The notes: generated by a model not told the origin, from the letters alone. 64,000 nt of DNA from Leucobacter weissii (GCF_017565745.1 NZ_JAGDYM010000017.1:18731-82730); one strand, 5' to 3'; counted from the first letter of the stretch, positions 8,272-19,178 are shown. Numbers and translations: made by a program.

Positions 8272-9626
8272 CGGAGCAGGGCACCGACCACCTCCCCGTC
8301 CCCCCGAACTACGACTGGGACGGCTACGGCTTCGAGACCCGCCAGGTGCACGCCGGCGAGTTCGAGGAGTCGGACTTCGGCTCGCGCGTGCCGCCGATCT
8401 ACCTGACGGCCGCCTACCGCTTCGACTCCTTCCAGCAGAGCTGGGATCGTTTCGCGGGCGCCGACGACGGGCAGCTGTACACCCGGAATCTGGGCCCGAC
8501 CCAGGCGGTCGCGGAGCGACGGATCGCCTCGCTCGAGGGCGGAGCCGGCGCGATCGCGGTGGGCTCCGGGCAGGCGGCCATCGCGTCGACGATGATCGGC
8601 CTGGTGGCGGCCGGCGAGCGGTTCGTCTCCACGGCGAGCATCTACAGCGGCACCCGGCTGCTCTTCGACCGCACGCTCGGGGGCGTCGGCGTCGGCGTGG
8701 ACTACGTCTGGGACTGCACCGACGAGGCCGAATGGGATCGACTGATCCGGCCAGAGACGAAGGCGATCTTCACCGAGAGCATCCCGAATCCGAAGAACGA
8801 CGTGGTGGATCTTCCGTTCGTCGCCCGGATCGCGCAGCGCCACGGCCTGCCGCTGATCGTCGACAACACCATCGCCACGCCGTTCCTCGTGCGCCCCATC
8901 GAGCACGGAGCGAACGTCGTCGTGCACTCGGCGACCAAGTTCCTCACCGGTCAGGGCGCCGCGCTCTCCGGGGTGATCGTCGACGGCGGCAACTTCGACT
9001 GGGCCGGCGCCCCGCGCCGCTACCCGGCGATCACCGACGCCCCGGCCCCGGGAGCACCGTCGATCCTCGAGGCGCGGGGGTCGCACGCGCTCGAGTACCA
9101 CCTGCGGTGGGCGCCGGTCAACGATCTGGGCCCCTCCCTCTCCCCCGTCAACGCCTTCCTGCTGCAGCAGGGGATCGAGACGCTCTCGCTGCGCCTGGAA
9201 CGGCACCTCTCGAACAGCGTACGGATCGCGCAGTGGCTCTCGGAGCACCCGACGGTGCGCGGCGTCGACTACGCCGCCCTCCCCGGGAATCCGTTCCATC
9301 AGGTCGCGCAGCGCGTGCTCGACGGCCCGCCCGGCTCGGTGTTCGCCTTCACGCTGCGCGGCGGCCGGCGCGCGGCCGAGGTCTTCTTCGACTCCCTCCG
9401 CGTGTTCAGCCGCATGACCAACATCGGCGACGTGCGATCCATGGCTCTGCATCCCGCGACCACCACGCACCTCTCCTTCGACCAGGAGACGAGGGATCGG
9501 CTCGGGATCGACGACGGCCTCATCCGTCTCTCCGTGGGCATCGAGACGGTCGACGATCTCATCGCCGACCTCGACGCCGCACTCGCCGCCGCCGCGCGCA
9601 TCCGCCCGCGCGGACCCGTCAGGTGA
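8268..9626 (+). CDS. metY: O-acetylhomoserine sulfhydrylase-like PLP enzyme
   Basis: A 452-residue Cys/Met-metabolism PLP enzyme. The GTG start at 8268 overlaps the preceding stop by four bases (GTGA), so translation is likely coupled. Features are [10 protein letters not shown] at the start, YTRNLGPTQ near 65, [10 protein letters not shown] (cofactor phosphate site) near 100, [13 protein letters not shown], and [10 protein letters not shown] with the Schiff-base lysine at 224. The large insert with [11 protein letters not shown] is typical of MetY rather than MetB/MetC. MetY makes homocysteine from O-acetylhomoserine and sulfide, or methionine with methanethiol, which would be the sulfur sink of this operon. 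Exact acceptor specificity cannot be read from sequence. Confidence 0.88.
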   Translation: MTEQGTDHLPVPPNYDWDGYGFETRQVHAGEFEESDFGSRVPPIYLTAAYRFDSFQQSWDRFAGADDGQLYTRNLGPTQAVAERRIASLEGGAGAIAVGSGQAAIASTMIGLVAAGERFVSTASIYSGTRLLFDRTLGGVGVGVDYVWDCTDEAEWDRLIRPETKAIFTESIPNPKNDVVDLPFVARIAQRHGLPLIVDNTIATPFLVRPIEHGANVVVHSATKFLTGQGAALSGVIVDGGNFDWAGAPRRYPAITDAPAPGAPSILEARGSHALEYHLRWAPVNDLGPSLSPVNAFLLQQGIETLSLRLERHLSNSVRIAQWLSEHPTVRGVDYAALPGNPFHQVAQRVLDGPPGSVFAFTLRGGRRAAEVFFDSLRVFSRMTNIGDVRSMALHPATTTHLSFDQETRDRLGIDDGLIRLSVGIETVDDLIADLDAALAAAARIRPRGPVR

Positions 9627-9796
9627 GCCGCTCGAAGATCATCGTCGCCCGGATGCGATCGCGGCCGCCGAACCCGCTCTCCCTAACGGATGCGGATCCC
9701 TGCCGCAAGCCCCCTCGCCGACGGCGCCCCTCCGGATAGGCTCGGCCGCAATCGTCGGAAGACGAGCACGCGAATCGGCGAAGGAGACTGAGAGTC

Positions 9797-10153
9797 ATGG
9801 TTCAGGAGCGACCCCGCGAGGTTCCGCAGCAGCCGCGTCCGGAGGAGAACGATCCTCCGCGCTCCGGACGCGATCCGCGGGAGCCGACGAGCACGGCGCC
9901 CGCCTCGGTCGAGGAGTCCGTCTACGACGAGGCCGAGCACGCCGGAGCCTCCGGGCCCGATGAGGCCGATCCGCCGAGAGCGGCCGGGAAGAGCGACGCC
10001 GCGGAGGATCCCGATGTCGGATCGGTCGCGGATCTCGACCCGGACGAGGCGGCCGACATCCTCGAGACCCGCGAGGAGGCGCGCAGAGTCAAGGACGGCA
10101 GGGAGGAGGATCGCAGGGACGAGGATCTCATCTCGCTCGACGGGACCGACTGA
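9797..10153 (+). CDS. Small acidic, probably disordered protein
   Basis: 118 residues, with AAGGAG 12 nt before the ATG. The sequence is dominated by Asp, Glu, Pro and Arg, with no hydrophobic core, no Cys and no signal peptide; the C-terminal third could form a charged helix (EAADILETREEARR). I do not recognise a family. It stands alone between metY and a convergent membrane-protein gene, and the 170-nt gap from metY suggests its own promoter. The codon pattern and ribosome site support a real gene; the function is unknown. Confidence 0.6.
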   Translation: MVQERPREVPQQPRPEENDPPRSGRDPREPTSTAPASVEESVYDEAEHAGASGPDEADPPRAAGKSDAAEDPDVGSVADLDPDEAADILETREEARRVKDGREEDRRDEDLISLDGTD

Positions 10154-10228
10154 GGCCCGACGTCCGCTCGGCGCGACCCTCGGCTCGCCGTTGCGCGGAC
10201 CCGACCCGCCACGGCAGCGACTCGACCA

Positions 10229-10855
10229 TTAATACAGCAGGAACTGGGCGGTTCCATCGCCGTCCACGTCGCCGATCGCCACGCGCAGATGGTAGGAGGC
10301 GCCGTCCGCCGGGACGGGGTCGCGGTCGACGTCGCAGGTCTCGGAGCCGGACCGGGTACGATCCCAGGAGATCGGCTCGGTCGTCAGCTTCTGGCCCGCT
10401 TCCAGGATCACCATCCGCTGGTCGGGGTTCTTCTGGCAGTCGGTCGAACGCCAGACCTCGTCGGAGCCGCTGGTGATCTCGAACGTCATCGACGCGGTAC
10501 CGAGATCCGCGGAGCACGCCCGTTCGCCCGTGTTCTCGACCGCCAGCGAGAGCTCGGGGAGCTCGCCCTCGGCGTAGCTCTCCCGATCCGTCGACGGCGT
10601 CACCCTGAGCTGACCGGAGATGCACGCGGCCGGCTCCTCGCCGCTCTTCTCCGCGTCCTCGGCCTGCTCGGAGGCGACGAGATCCTCCGGCACGGCGACG
10701 TCCTCGCCCGCCGCGGGAACACCGGTCGAGCCCGGCTTGACGATGATCAGGACGATCGCCGCGACGACCGCGAGCAGACCGAGCAGCACCAGGATCCGGC
10801 GCCTGATGTAGACGCCGCGGCTCTTCGGCCCCACTGGATCCTTCCAACCCGACAT
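10229..10855 (-). CDS. Membrane-anchored extracytoplasmic protein of unknown function
   Basis: 208 residues: a basic N-terminus (GPKSRGVYIRRR), one transmembrane helix at about 20-41 (ILVLLGLLAVVAAIVLIIV), a short linker and an extracellular domain of about 140 residues. The domain has two conserved-looking Cys pairs (AACISG, ERACSAD, STDCQK, SETCDVD) and beta-rich blocks such as LRVTPSTDRESY and SYHLRVAIGDVDGDG, resembling a small immunoglobulin-like secreted fold. No catalytic motif is visible. It is transcribed away from the acidic-protein gene and toward it at the 3' end. Such proteins are common next to core genes of Microbacteriaceae; the role is unknown. Confidence 0.75.
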   Translation of the reverse strand: MSGWKDPVGPKSRGVYIRRRILVLLGLLAVVAAIVLIIVKPGSTGVPAAGEDVAVPEDLVASEQAEDAEKSGEEPAACISGQLRVTPSTDRESYAEGELPELSLAVENTGERACSADLGTASMTFEITSGSDEVWRSTDCQKNPDQRMVILEAGQKLTTEPISWDRTRSGSETCDVDRDPVPADGASYHLRVAIGDVDGDGTAQFLLY

Positions 10856-10952
10856 GCCCCCAGGGTAACCCCGGAAGGCATCGGATCCGCTTCAACATGC
10901 GCACCGAGCCGCACATACGTCTCGGCGCGCCGAAGCCGCCCGCGGCCTCGGC

Positions 10953-11483
10953 TCAGGGTCGCAGCCGCTTCAGCATTCGCGTGTTCCCGAGCGTATTGGG
11001 CTTCACCCTCGCGAGGTCGAGGAACTCTGCCACACCCTCGTCGTGGGAGCGCAGCAGCTCCGCGTACACGTCTGCGGCGACGAGCCGCTCGTCCTCCCCG
11101 ACCGCTTCGAAGCCGTGCCGTTCGAAGAAGTCCACCTCGAAGGTCAGGCAGAAGAGCTGATCGAGTCCGAGCTCCCCGGCGCGGTGCTCGAGGGCTTCGA
11201 GCAGCCGATGGCCGACGCCGCGCCCGAGCCACCCCTCCGAGACGCCGAGCGTGCGCACCTCGCCCAGCTGTTCCCACATCACGTGCACCGCCCCGTAGCC
11301 GATCACCCGGTCCTCGCGGTCGACGGCCACCAGGAACTCCGGCACCGCGCCGTAGAGCTCCACCAGATCCATGCCGCGAAGGATCCGCCTCGCCACCAGG
11401 GGCTCCATCAGCTCCACCATCGCGGTCACATCGCGGGTGCGCGCCGCCCGCACGCGGACGGCCCCGACCTCGGTTTCAGTCAT
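10953..11483 (-). CDS. argA: Amino-acid N-acetyltransferase (ArgA-like GNAT)
   Basis: A 176-residue GNAT acetyltransferase of the short actinobacterial N-acetylglutamate synthase type, which would make N-acetylglutamate for arginine synthesis. It opens with VRVRAARTRDV, has VAVDREDRVIGYGAVHVMWE, then VRTLGVSEGWLGRGVGHRLLEALE, in which GRGVGHRL is the acetyl-CoA pyrophosphate loop, and FFERHGFEAV near 125. It starts 120 nt downstream of the clpC stop on the same strand, with a strong terminator between, so it is probably transcribed separately. No other arg gene is near. Family is clear, and glutamate as acceptor is likely from the overall resemblance. Confidence 0.85.
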   Translation of the reverse strand: MTETEVGAVRVRAARTRDVTAMVELMEPLVARRILRGMDLVELYGAVPEFLVAVDREDRVIGYGAVHVMWEQLGEVRTLGVSEGWLGRGVGHRLLEALEHRAGELGLDQLFCLTFEVDFFERHGFEAVGEDERLVAADVYAELLRSHDEGVAEFLDLARVKPNTLGNTRMLKRLRP

Positions 11484-11536
11484 GGAGAGAGTCTAGTGGC
11501 GCGCCCGCTCGCAGCCGCGCGGTGCGCCGAACAGCG

Positions 11537-11591
11537 GCCGGGCCGAAGTCTCCCGTCCGTCAGCGGTCGCTGCGGGAGACTTCGGCCCGGC
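11537..11591 (-). terminator. Terminator downstream of clpC
   Basis: Perfect 19-bp inverted repeat, arms 11537-11555 and 11573-11591 (right arm CGGGAGACTTCGGCCCGGC), with a 17-nt loop. It starts 12 nt after the clpC stop on the minus strand and ends 54 nt before the acetyltransferase start. There is no T-run, as is usual for actinobacterial hairpin terminators. Confidence 0.8.
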
Positions 11592-11602
11592 TGTGAGAGG
11601 CG

Positions 11603-14128
<2,526 letters not shown>

Positions 14129-14155
14129 CTTCTTCCTCCTGAGGCCGCTCGTGGG

Positions 14156-14175
14156 GGTATCGCGCGACCGATACC
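14156..14175 (-). promoter_or_regulatory. Dyad in the clpC upstream region
   Basis: GGTATCG and CGATACC (14156-14162 and 14169-14175) form perfect 7-bp arms around six bases, 28-47 nt before the clpC ATG. It may be an operator or a leader hairpin. It does not obviously match a ClgR site, and no regulator is assigned. Confidence 0.4.
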
Positions 14176-14376
14176 AACAGACTACGCACCGCGGGCGGTT
14201 TCCGGTCGCGTGTTCGTGCTCGGCGTAACGGCCTTCGGCGCATGGTCCGCTGAGAACGTGATCGGCGGGCGGACTGCGCCGAAACGCGACTACGGCATCT
14301 TCTCCGGCGGTTCCTCCTGCTTTCTTCAGCCTTTCGAGCGCCGCGTGCTTGACGGTCGTCGCCGGATCTCACATAC

Positions 14377-14410
14377 TTATCGATAAACAATAATATCGAT
14401 ATTCGATAAT
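14377..14410 (+). promoter_or_regulatory. AT-rich operator cluster ahead of the DUF2975/XRE pair
   Basis: In the 309-nt gap between clpC and the DUF2975 gene, a very AT-rich block holds palindromes TTATCGATAA (14377-14386) and ATATCGATAT (14393-14402), followed by ATTCGATAAT (14401-14410). Two perfect TATCGATA cores 16 nt apart suit cooperative binding by a dimeric Cro/CI-type protein. The XRE regulator encoded at 15124 is the obvious candidate, giving autoregulation of the pair. The rest of the gap shows no gene. Confidence 0.6.
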
Positions 14411-14437
14411 CACTGCTCGACGTCCTCGGAGGTCCCC

Positions 14438-15127
14438 ATGAACACGGAATCCGTCCGAGACCGACCGCGCGGCGGCCGGATTCTCGCCGCCGCCATCGTG
14501 CTCGCCGTCGGTTCGATGCTGCTGCTCGCCTCGCTGCTCGCAGCGATCCCGATGCTCCTGAACCACTTCGCAGACATGTGGAACGGATTCGGGGATATCT
14601 CCACCTTCCGTCTCCCCTTCGACCAGGACCCCGACACGCCCGACCCGGCATCGACGGCGACCTACTCGGGCGTGCTGCTCTCGAGCGCGCAGCCGCTGAC
14701 GCTCCCGCGGATCCTGCAGCTCGGGCACACCGCCCTCACCCTGCTGGTGGTCATCGCCGGCAGTCTCGCCGCGATCCTGCTGGCGATACGCCTGCTCCAG
14801 CGGAGGCCCTTCGCCCGCCACCTGCGCTGGAGCCTCATCGTCTTCGGCCTGCTGGTCGTGGTGCTGGCCACCGTCGGCCCCCAGCTCGACGCCCTCGCGG
14901 TCGATGTCGCCGCGAAGGAGCTCGGCTACCCGATCTATCAGGACGTGAGCACGGGTGAGCTGACCGCCGCGACACCGGACTCGATCATGCTCAACCTCTG
15001 GGACCCGATCTGGGTCGTCGGCAGATTCGAGCTGATCCTGCTCCTCGTGGGGGGCACGGTCGCCCTCATCGGATTCCTCGTCTCCGACGGCGAACGGCTC
15101 CAGCGCGACAGCGAGGGGCTGGTGTGA
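14438..15127 (+). CDS. DUF2975-type four-helix membrane protein
   Basis: 229 residues with four hydrophobic segments at about 14-38, 95-118, 131-150 and 195-215 and a long extracytoplasmic loop (FADMWNGFGDIS onward) between the first two. This topology, together with a tiny XRE regulator encoded directly after, is typical of DUF2975 proteins. GGAGG lies 6 nt before the ATG. The stop overlaps the start of the regulator gene by four bases. The function of the family is unknown; it may sense a membrane or small-molecule signal that modulates the regulator. Confidence 0.75.
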   Translation: MNTESVRDRPRGGRILAAAIVLAVGSMLLLASLLAAIPMLLNHFADMWNGFGDISTFRLPFDQDPDTPDPASTATYSGVLLSSAQPLTLPRILQLGHTALTLLVVIAGSLAAILLAIRLLQRRPFARHLRWSLIVFGLLVVVLATVGPQLDALAVDVAAKELGYPIYQDVSTGELTAATPDSIMLNLWDPIWVVGRFELILLLVGGTVALIGFLVSDGERLQRDSEGLV

Positions 15128-15354
15128 GCCCCGCCGAGCCCGAGGACGGACACGCGGTCCGCTGCCGGCTGGACGAGATGCTCGCCGCGCGGGGGATGAC
15201 GCTCACCCAGTTGAGCGAGCTCGTCGGCGTGAGCCTCGTCAACCTCTCCGTCCTCAAGAACGACCGCGCCAGGGCGATCCGCTTCTCGACGCTGACCGCG
15301 ATCTGCCGAGCGCTCGACTGCTCGGTGGGCGAGTTGCTGGTGCTCCGGGACTGA
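15124..15354 (+). CDS. Small XRE-family regulator (YozG-like)
   Basis: A 76-residue protein that is essentially one HTH_3-type helix-turn-helix: LDEMLAARGMTLTQLSELVGVS is the first part of the fold (seen at about 16-37), followed by LSVLKNDRARAIRFSTLTAICRAL and the CSVGELLVL end typical of YozG-like Cro/CI regulators. The GTG start overlaps the DUF2975 stop (GTGA). It should bind DNA as a dimer, probably at the TATCGATA repeats 720 nt upstream, and control its own operon. Confidence 0.85.
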   Translation: MSPAEPEDGHAVRCRLDEMLAARGMTLTQLSELVGVSLVNLSVLKNDRARAIRFSTLTAICRALDCSVGELLVLRD

Positions 15355-15680
15355 GCGGCTCCCTCCGGGCACTCTTGCGGCTTCCCTGCGCTCTTGCGCC
15401 TCCCTGCGCTCTGCACTTCCCTGCGCTCTGCACTTCCCTGCGCTCTTGCACCTCCACGCACCCTGGCCCGTCAGCTCGGGCTGAGATTACAGCTCAGGCT
15501 GATGCTTCTGCGCAGAAGTCTCCTCCCGACCTGCGGGATCTTCCCGAAGTGCGGGGCCCTCCCGCCGACCGCGCCCGGCTCGGCCCTCACATCGCCCCAG
15601 AAACACCCGCATGACGACGAGTTGTCCACAGTTCTCCGCGTGGGATCCTCGAACCGGAACAGTTGAGGCAGGCTTCGTGC
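15355..15680. repeat. Intergenic stretch with a 17-18 bp tandem repeat and short dispersed repeats
   Basis: About 325 nt with no credible gene. Positions 15372-15459 hold five head-to-tail copies of a 17-19 bp unit, roughly CTCTGCACTTCCCTGCG: 15372, 15391, 15409, 15426 and a diverged copy at 15443; copies three and four are identical. Directly after come two copies of CAGCTCRGGCTGA (15472-15484 and 15490-15502), related to copies on the far side of the next gene. Confidence 0.7.
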
Positions 15681-16541
15681 ATGGATCTCTCGACGGCGCT
15701 GCACCGCTCGGGCGGAGTGGCTCGCTCCGCTGCACTCAGCGAAACGGGCGTGCGGAGAGCCGACATCGAGCGAGCGCTCCGCACCGGGGCGGTCATCCGC
15801 CCCAGGCGGGGCTGGCTGGCGCTGGCGGAGGCGGACCCCGAGCTCATCGGAGCCGCTCGGTACTCGGTCGTGCTCAGCTGCGTCACCCAGGCCAGGCGCC
15901 TCGGGCTCTGGGTCTTGGAAGAACCGCTTCGTCACGTCGCGGCACGCACGCCGACGTCCCGCGCTGAGGCAGAGGGGTGCGTGATCCACTGGGGTGCTCC
16001 CACCGTGCCGCGAGCCCCCTGGACGCTGGAGGATCCGCTCGAGAACCTACTCGGATACGCCGCCGCCTGCCTGAGCTACGAGGCCGCGCGAGCCGTCTGG
16101 GAGTCCGCGCTCAACAAGCGGCTGATCACGCTGGATCGGCTGCGCAGCCTGCCGTACCGGGGACGGGCGCGACGTCTCGCATTCGAGACGTCGCCATTCT
16201 CGGACTCCGGATTGGAAACGCTCGTGCTCTCCCGGCTGCGCTGGCTCAGGGTCAGGGTGATTCCACAGGCCTGGGTGCACGGCCACCGCGTCGACTTTCT
16301 CATCGGCGAACGCCTGATCCTCCAGATCGACGGACGCGATCACGTCGGCCGCAGGAGGACCAGCGACAACCGGCACGATTCGTCACTCGCACTGAACGGC
16401 TACTACGTGATCCGCGTCGGCTACGAACAAGTCGTCGATGATTGGCCCGCCGTGCAGCACGAGGTCATGACGGCCATCGCCCAGGGCCGCCACCTCGTGC
16501 GGCGCACGTGCGCTTCGGGAGGAGTTCGCAGTTCAGGCTGA
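15681..16541 (+). CDS. DUF559 (VSR-like endonuclease fold) protein with N-terminal winged-helix-like part
   Basis: 286 residues. The N-terminal part (MDLSTALHRSGGVARSAALSE, then RRADIERALRTGAVIRPRRG) resembles the AbiEi-type antitoxin helix-turn-helix seen in many actinobacterial DUF559 proteins. The C-terminal part carries the nuclease-like core: HGHRVDFLIGERLILQIDGRDH, where the Asp and Gln/Asp residues match the PD-(D/E)XK pattern, then NGYYVIRVGYEQVVDDW. Start 15681 is favoured over 15663 because family members begin close to this methionine. Similarity to Vsr endonucleases is structural; activity is unproven. The gene is flanked on both sides by the repeat CAGYTCRGGCTGA, and its stop lies inside one copy. 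Confidence 0.75.
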   Translation: MDLSTALHRSGGVARSAALSETGVRRADIERALRTGAVIRPRRGWLALAEADPELIGAARYSVVLSCVTQARRLGLWVLEEPLRHVAARTPTSRAEAEGCVIHWGAPTVPRAPWTLEDPLENLLGYAAACLSYEAARAVWESALNKRLITLDRLRSLPYRGRARRLAFETSPFSDSGLETLVLSRLRWLRVRVIPQAWVHGHRVDFLIGERLILQIDGRDHVGRRRTSDNRHDSSLALNGYYVIRVGYEQVVDDWPAVQHEVMTAIAQGRHLVRRTCASGGVRSSG

Positions 16542-16571
16542 GGTTCTGACGGAGAGAATCAGCCCGAGCTG
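16529..16571. repeat. Short repeats flanking the 3' side of the DUF559 gene
   Basis: CAGTTCAGGCTGA (16529-16541) includes the DUF559 stop codon; TCAGCCCGAGCTG (16559-16571) is the exact reverse complement of the copy at 15472. The two form an imperfect hairpin. Matching copies lie 5' of the gene at 15472 and 15490. Confidence 0.6.
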
Positions 16572-16612
16572 CGGAATCAGCCCGACGAGAAGCCAGGCCC
16601 TAACCTAGAGGG

Positions 16613-17194
16613 GTGACGCTCTCCCAGCACCTCTCCGGCCGCCGGAGCATCGCCATCGTGCGGCACGGCGAGACCGACTGGAATCTCGCCCGGCGGATCC
16701 AGGGCCGCACGGAGGTGCCGCTCAACGCGACGGGACGCGAACAGGCCCGAACCGCGGCCCGGCTGCTCGCCGCCGGCCCGGGGTGGAGCGGACTGAGCTC
16801 GTCCCCCATGCTGCGCGCCATCGAGACGGCCGAGATCCTCTCCGGCGCCCTCGGCCTCGGCGATCCGTATATCGACCACGCCCTGTGGGAGCGGGACTTC
16901 GGCCCGGCGGAGGGCCTGCTCGTGGCGGAGGCCGAACGCCGCTGGCCGGGCCTCGACATCCCGGGCGCCGAGACCCTCGACGCGCTCGCCGAGCGCGCGG
17001 CGGCGGGCCTGCTGCGCACCCTCGAGGAGGCCCCGGGAACGGTGGTGGTCGCGCACGGCGCGCTGATCCGCTCCGGACTGACCAGGATCGGGGGCGCCCC
17101 GCTGCCGCGCATCCTGAACTGCGAGGTGTGGATCCTGAGCCGGGACGGCGGATCCGCGCCGCGGCTCGCTCGCCTCGAGCCCGCCGCCGTGTGA
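16613..17194 (+). CDS. Histidine phosphatase family protein (phosphoglycerate-mutase-like)
   Basis: A 193-residue branch-1 histidine phosphatase. RHGETDWN at 17-24 carries the phospho-acceptor His18; further landmarks are GRTEVPLNATGREQA, SSPMLRAIETAEI with the second catalytic Arg, DFGPAEGL with the acid/base Glu, and VVAHGALIRS with the second His. GTG start at 16613, with CTAGAGGG just upstream. Members hydrolyse diverse small phosphate esters; the substrate cannot be deduced here. It converges on the cardiolipin synthase gene, 26 nt apart. Confidence 0.9.
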   Translation: MTLSQHLSGRRSIAIVRHGETDWNLARRIQGRTEVPLNATGREQARTAARLLAAGPGWSGLSSSPMLRAIETAEILSGALGLGDPYIDHALWERDFGPAEGLLVAEAERRWPGLDIPGAETLDALAERAAAGLLRTLEEAPGTVVVAHGALIRSGLTRIGGAPLPRILNCEVWILSRDGGSAPRLARLEPAAV

Positions 17195-17220
17195 CGGACC
17201 CGGGCTCCAGCGAGGCCGGG

Positions 17221-18753
17221 CTACTGCAGTGCCGAGGTCAGGCGCGCGAGACCGTCGAGCAGCTGCGAGCGGAGCGGCTGCTTGCGCCATTCGTCGTGGG
17301 TCAGCTCGCGGGAGTTGGCGTGGTAGTGCTCCACCACCCGGTCGAGATCGCTCACGAAGCTCTCGCCGTGCACGACCATCGACACCTCCATGTTCAGGCT
17401 GAAGGAGCGCTGATCCATGTTCGAGGAGCCGACCACCGCCACCCGGTCGTCGATCGTGAAGTGCTTGGAATGCAGGATGTAGGGCGGCCGGTACATGAAG
17501 ATCCGCACCCCGGCGGTCAGCAACTCCTCGTAATAGGAGCGCTGCGCATGGTAGACGACGGCCTGGTCGCCTATCTCTGAGACGAACAGCTCCACGTAGA
17601 CCCCGCGCGAGGTGGCGGCGCGGAGCGCGTGCATGATGGCGCCGTCCGGCACGAAGTACGGACTGGTGATGCTGATCCGGTGCTTCGCCGTGTAGAGCAG
17701 GGAGAGGAAGACCTGCAGGTTGTTCTCGGTGCCGAAGCCCGGGCCGCTCGGCAGCACCTGGCAGTCGAGATCGCCGGGAGTGGCGGCGCTGAGCCGGTCG
17801 TGCAGCAGATGCGTCAGCCCCTGACCGGTCTCGACGTACCAGTCGCTCAGGAACACCGCCTCGAGGCCGAGCGCCGCCGGACCCTCGACGCGGACCATCA
17901 GATCCCGCCAGTGCAGGCCGCGCCGCTGATTCGACGGCTTGTTGTAGCTGGAGTCGACGAGGTTCTGCGACCCCATGAACCCGATCTCGCCGTCGATCAC
18001 CACGATCTTGCGGTGGTTGCGGAGGTCTGGTCGCTGCCACTGCCCGCGCCACGGGCGCACCGGCAGCATGTAGGCCCAGTGCACACCGATCTCGTCCAGC
18101 TTGCGCCGGGTGCGCTTCGTGCCCGGATTGCGGACGGCCGACACGTGGTCGAGCAGCACGCGGACCTCGATCCCCCGGGAGACCGCCTCGCCCATCGCCG
18201 CGAACACGTCCTCGGTGCTCGCGTCGAGGACGAGGATGTAGAACTCGACGTGCACGTAGCGCCGGGCGCCGCGGATCGCGGAGGCGATCTGCGCGAACGA
18301 CTCCTCGTAGTCGATGCAGATGCCGGCCGCGTTTCCGCGCACCATGGGTTGAGCGCCGAGCGAGCGCCCGAGCACGACGGCGTTGCCGATGCCCGGGGGC
18401 AGCGACTCCAGGTAGGTGCCGAGCACCGCCTCCTCGCGGTCGGCGACATCGCCGATGATCCGGGTCGCCTCGGCCTGCTGCCGACGGCGCCTCTTCGGGA
18501 GGCGGTTGCCGCCGATCAGCAGGAAGAGCAGCAGGCCGGGTACCGGCAGCAGGAAGATCGCCATGAGCCAGGCCATGCCGGCGGTGGGGCGCCGGTTGCG
18601 CGGCACCACGAAGAGTGCGACGATGCGGATGACGTTGTCGACCACCCAGACGAGCGTGGTCCAGGCCCAAGGCCAGTTGATGCCGTCCCAGAACCCGGCG
18701 TCTTCCGACTGCGCGGCGAGCAGATCGCCCGCGGCGAGCAGGAAGGACGACAT
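17221..18753 (-). CDS. cls: Cardiolipin synthase (phospholipase D family)
   Basis: About 510 residues. Two N-terminal membrane helices (WAWTTLVWVVDNVIRIVALFV and the stretch with LMAIFLLPVPGLLLFLLIGG) are followed by two PLD domains with HKD motifs: NHRKIVVIDG near 240 and HSKHFTIDDRVAVVGSSNMD near 420. It joins two phosphatidylglycerols, or CDP-diacylglycerol and phosphatidylglycerol, into cardiolipin at the membrane. Start 18753 (MSSFLL) is chosen; an in-frame GTG at 18771 adds six residues, and neither has a strong ribosome site. No partner genes are adjacent. Confidence 0.92.
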   Translation of the reverse strand: MSSFLLAAGDLLAAQSEDAGFWDGINWPWAWTTLVWVVDNVIRIVALFVVPRNRRPTAGMAWLMAIFLLPVPGLLLFLLIGGNRLPKRRRRQQAEATRIIGDVADREEAVLGTYLESLPPGIGNAVVLGRSLGAQPMVRGNAAGICIDYEESFAQIASAIRGARRYVHVEFYILVLDASTEDVFAAMGEAVSRGIEVRVLLDHVSAVRNPGTKRTRRKLDEIGVHWAYMLPVRPWRGQWQRPDLRNHRKIVVIDGEIGFMGSQNLVDSSYNKPSNQRRGLHWRDLMVRVEGPAALGLEAVFLSDWYVETGQGLTHLLHDRLSAATPGDLDCQVLPSGPGFGTENNLQVFLSLLYTAKHRISITSPYFVPDGAIMHALRAATSRGVYVELFVSEIGDQAVVYHAQRSYYEELLTAGVRIFMYRPPYILHSKHFTIDDRVAVVGSSNMDQRSFSLNMEVSMVVHGESFVSDLDRVVEHYHANSRELTHDEWRKQPLRSQLLDGLARLTSALQ

Positions 18754-18989
18754 GGCCACGGCCTCGCTCACCGCTCACCCGCACCGAAGACGGCGCTCGA
18801 GGCGCTTGAGCCGTTCGGGCGCATGATATCGCGACGCACGCCTAGTAGCGTACACGTTTCGCGCGGACCGGGCCGCTCGGAGCGACGCGTCGCGTCACGG
18901 CAGTCGCCGAAGCCGCCCCGGCTCCGAGCCGAACGGAGCGAACGCGGTGCGGGATCCCGGAGCCCCGCGGAGCGTGACCGCGAGCGGGG

Positions 18990-19178
18990 TCAGGAGGCCG
19001 CGCCGTCCTCGCGGGCGGGAAGCCCCAATCGCTCGCGCTCCTCCGCCTCCATCTCGCGATAGATGCGGCGCTCATTGCGGTCGGCGCGCAGTATCGTGCG
19101 AATGACGAAGGCGAAGAAGATCCCGATGATCACGGTCGGCGTGATCGACCAGATCGCGTTCACCCACCAGTTGTCCAT
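18990..19178 (-). CDS. Small single-helix membrane protein
   Basis: 62 residues: a short extracellular N-terminus with two Trp, one hydrophobic helix (about 10-28, SITPTVIIGIFFAFVIRTI), then a strongly charged cytoplasmic helix (RADRNERRIYREMEAEERERLG). This architecture is widespread in Microbacteriaceae as an unnamed conserved protein. It is the last chromosome-like gene before the accessory region; the 236 nt between it and cls show no gene. Confidence 0.7.
   Translation of the reverse strand: MDNWWVNAIWSITPTVIIGIFFAFVIRTILRADRNERRIYREMEAEERERLGLPAREDGAAS

Noticed and set aside
15372..15459. Tandem repeat considered as a CRISPR array
   Set aside because: Units are contiguous and lack spacers; no cas gene is near.
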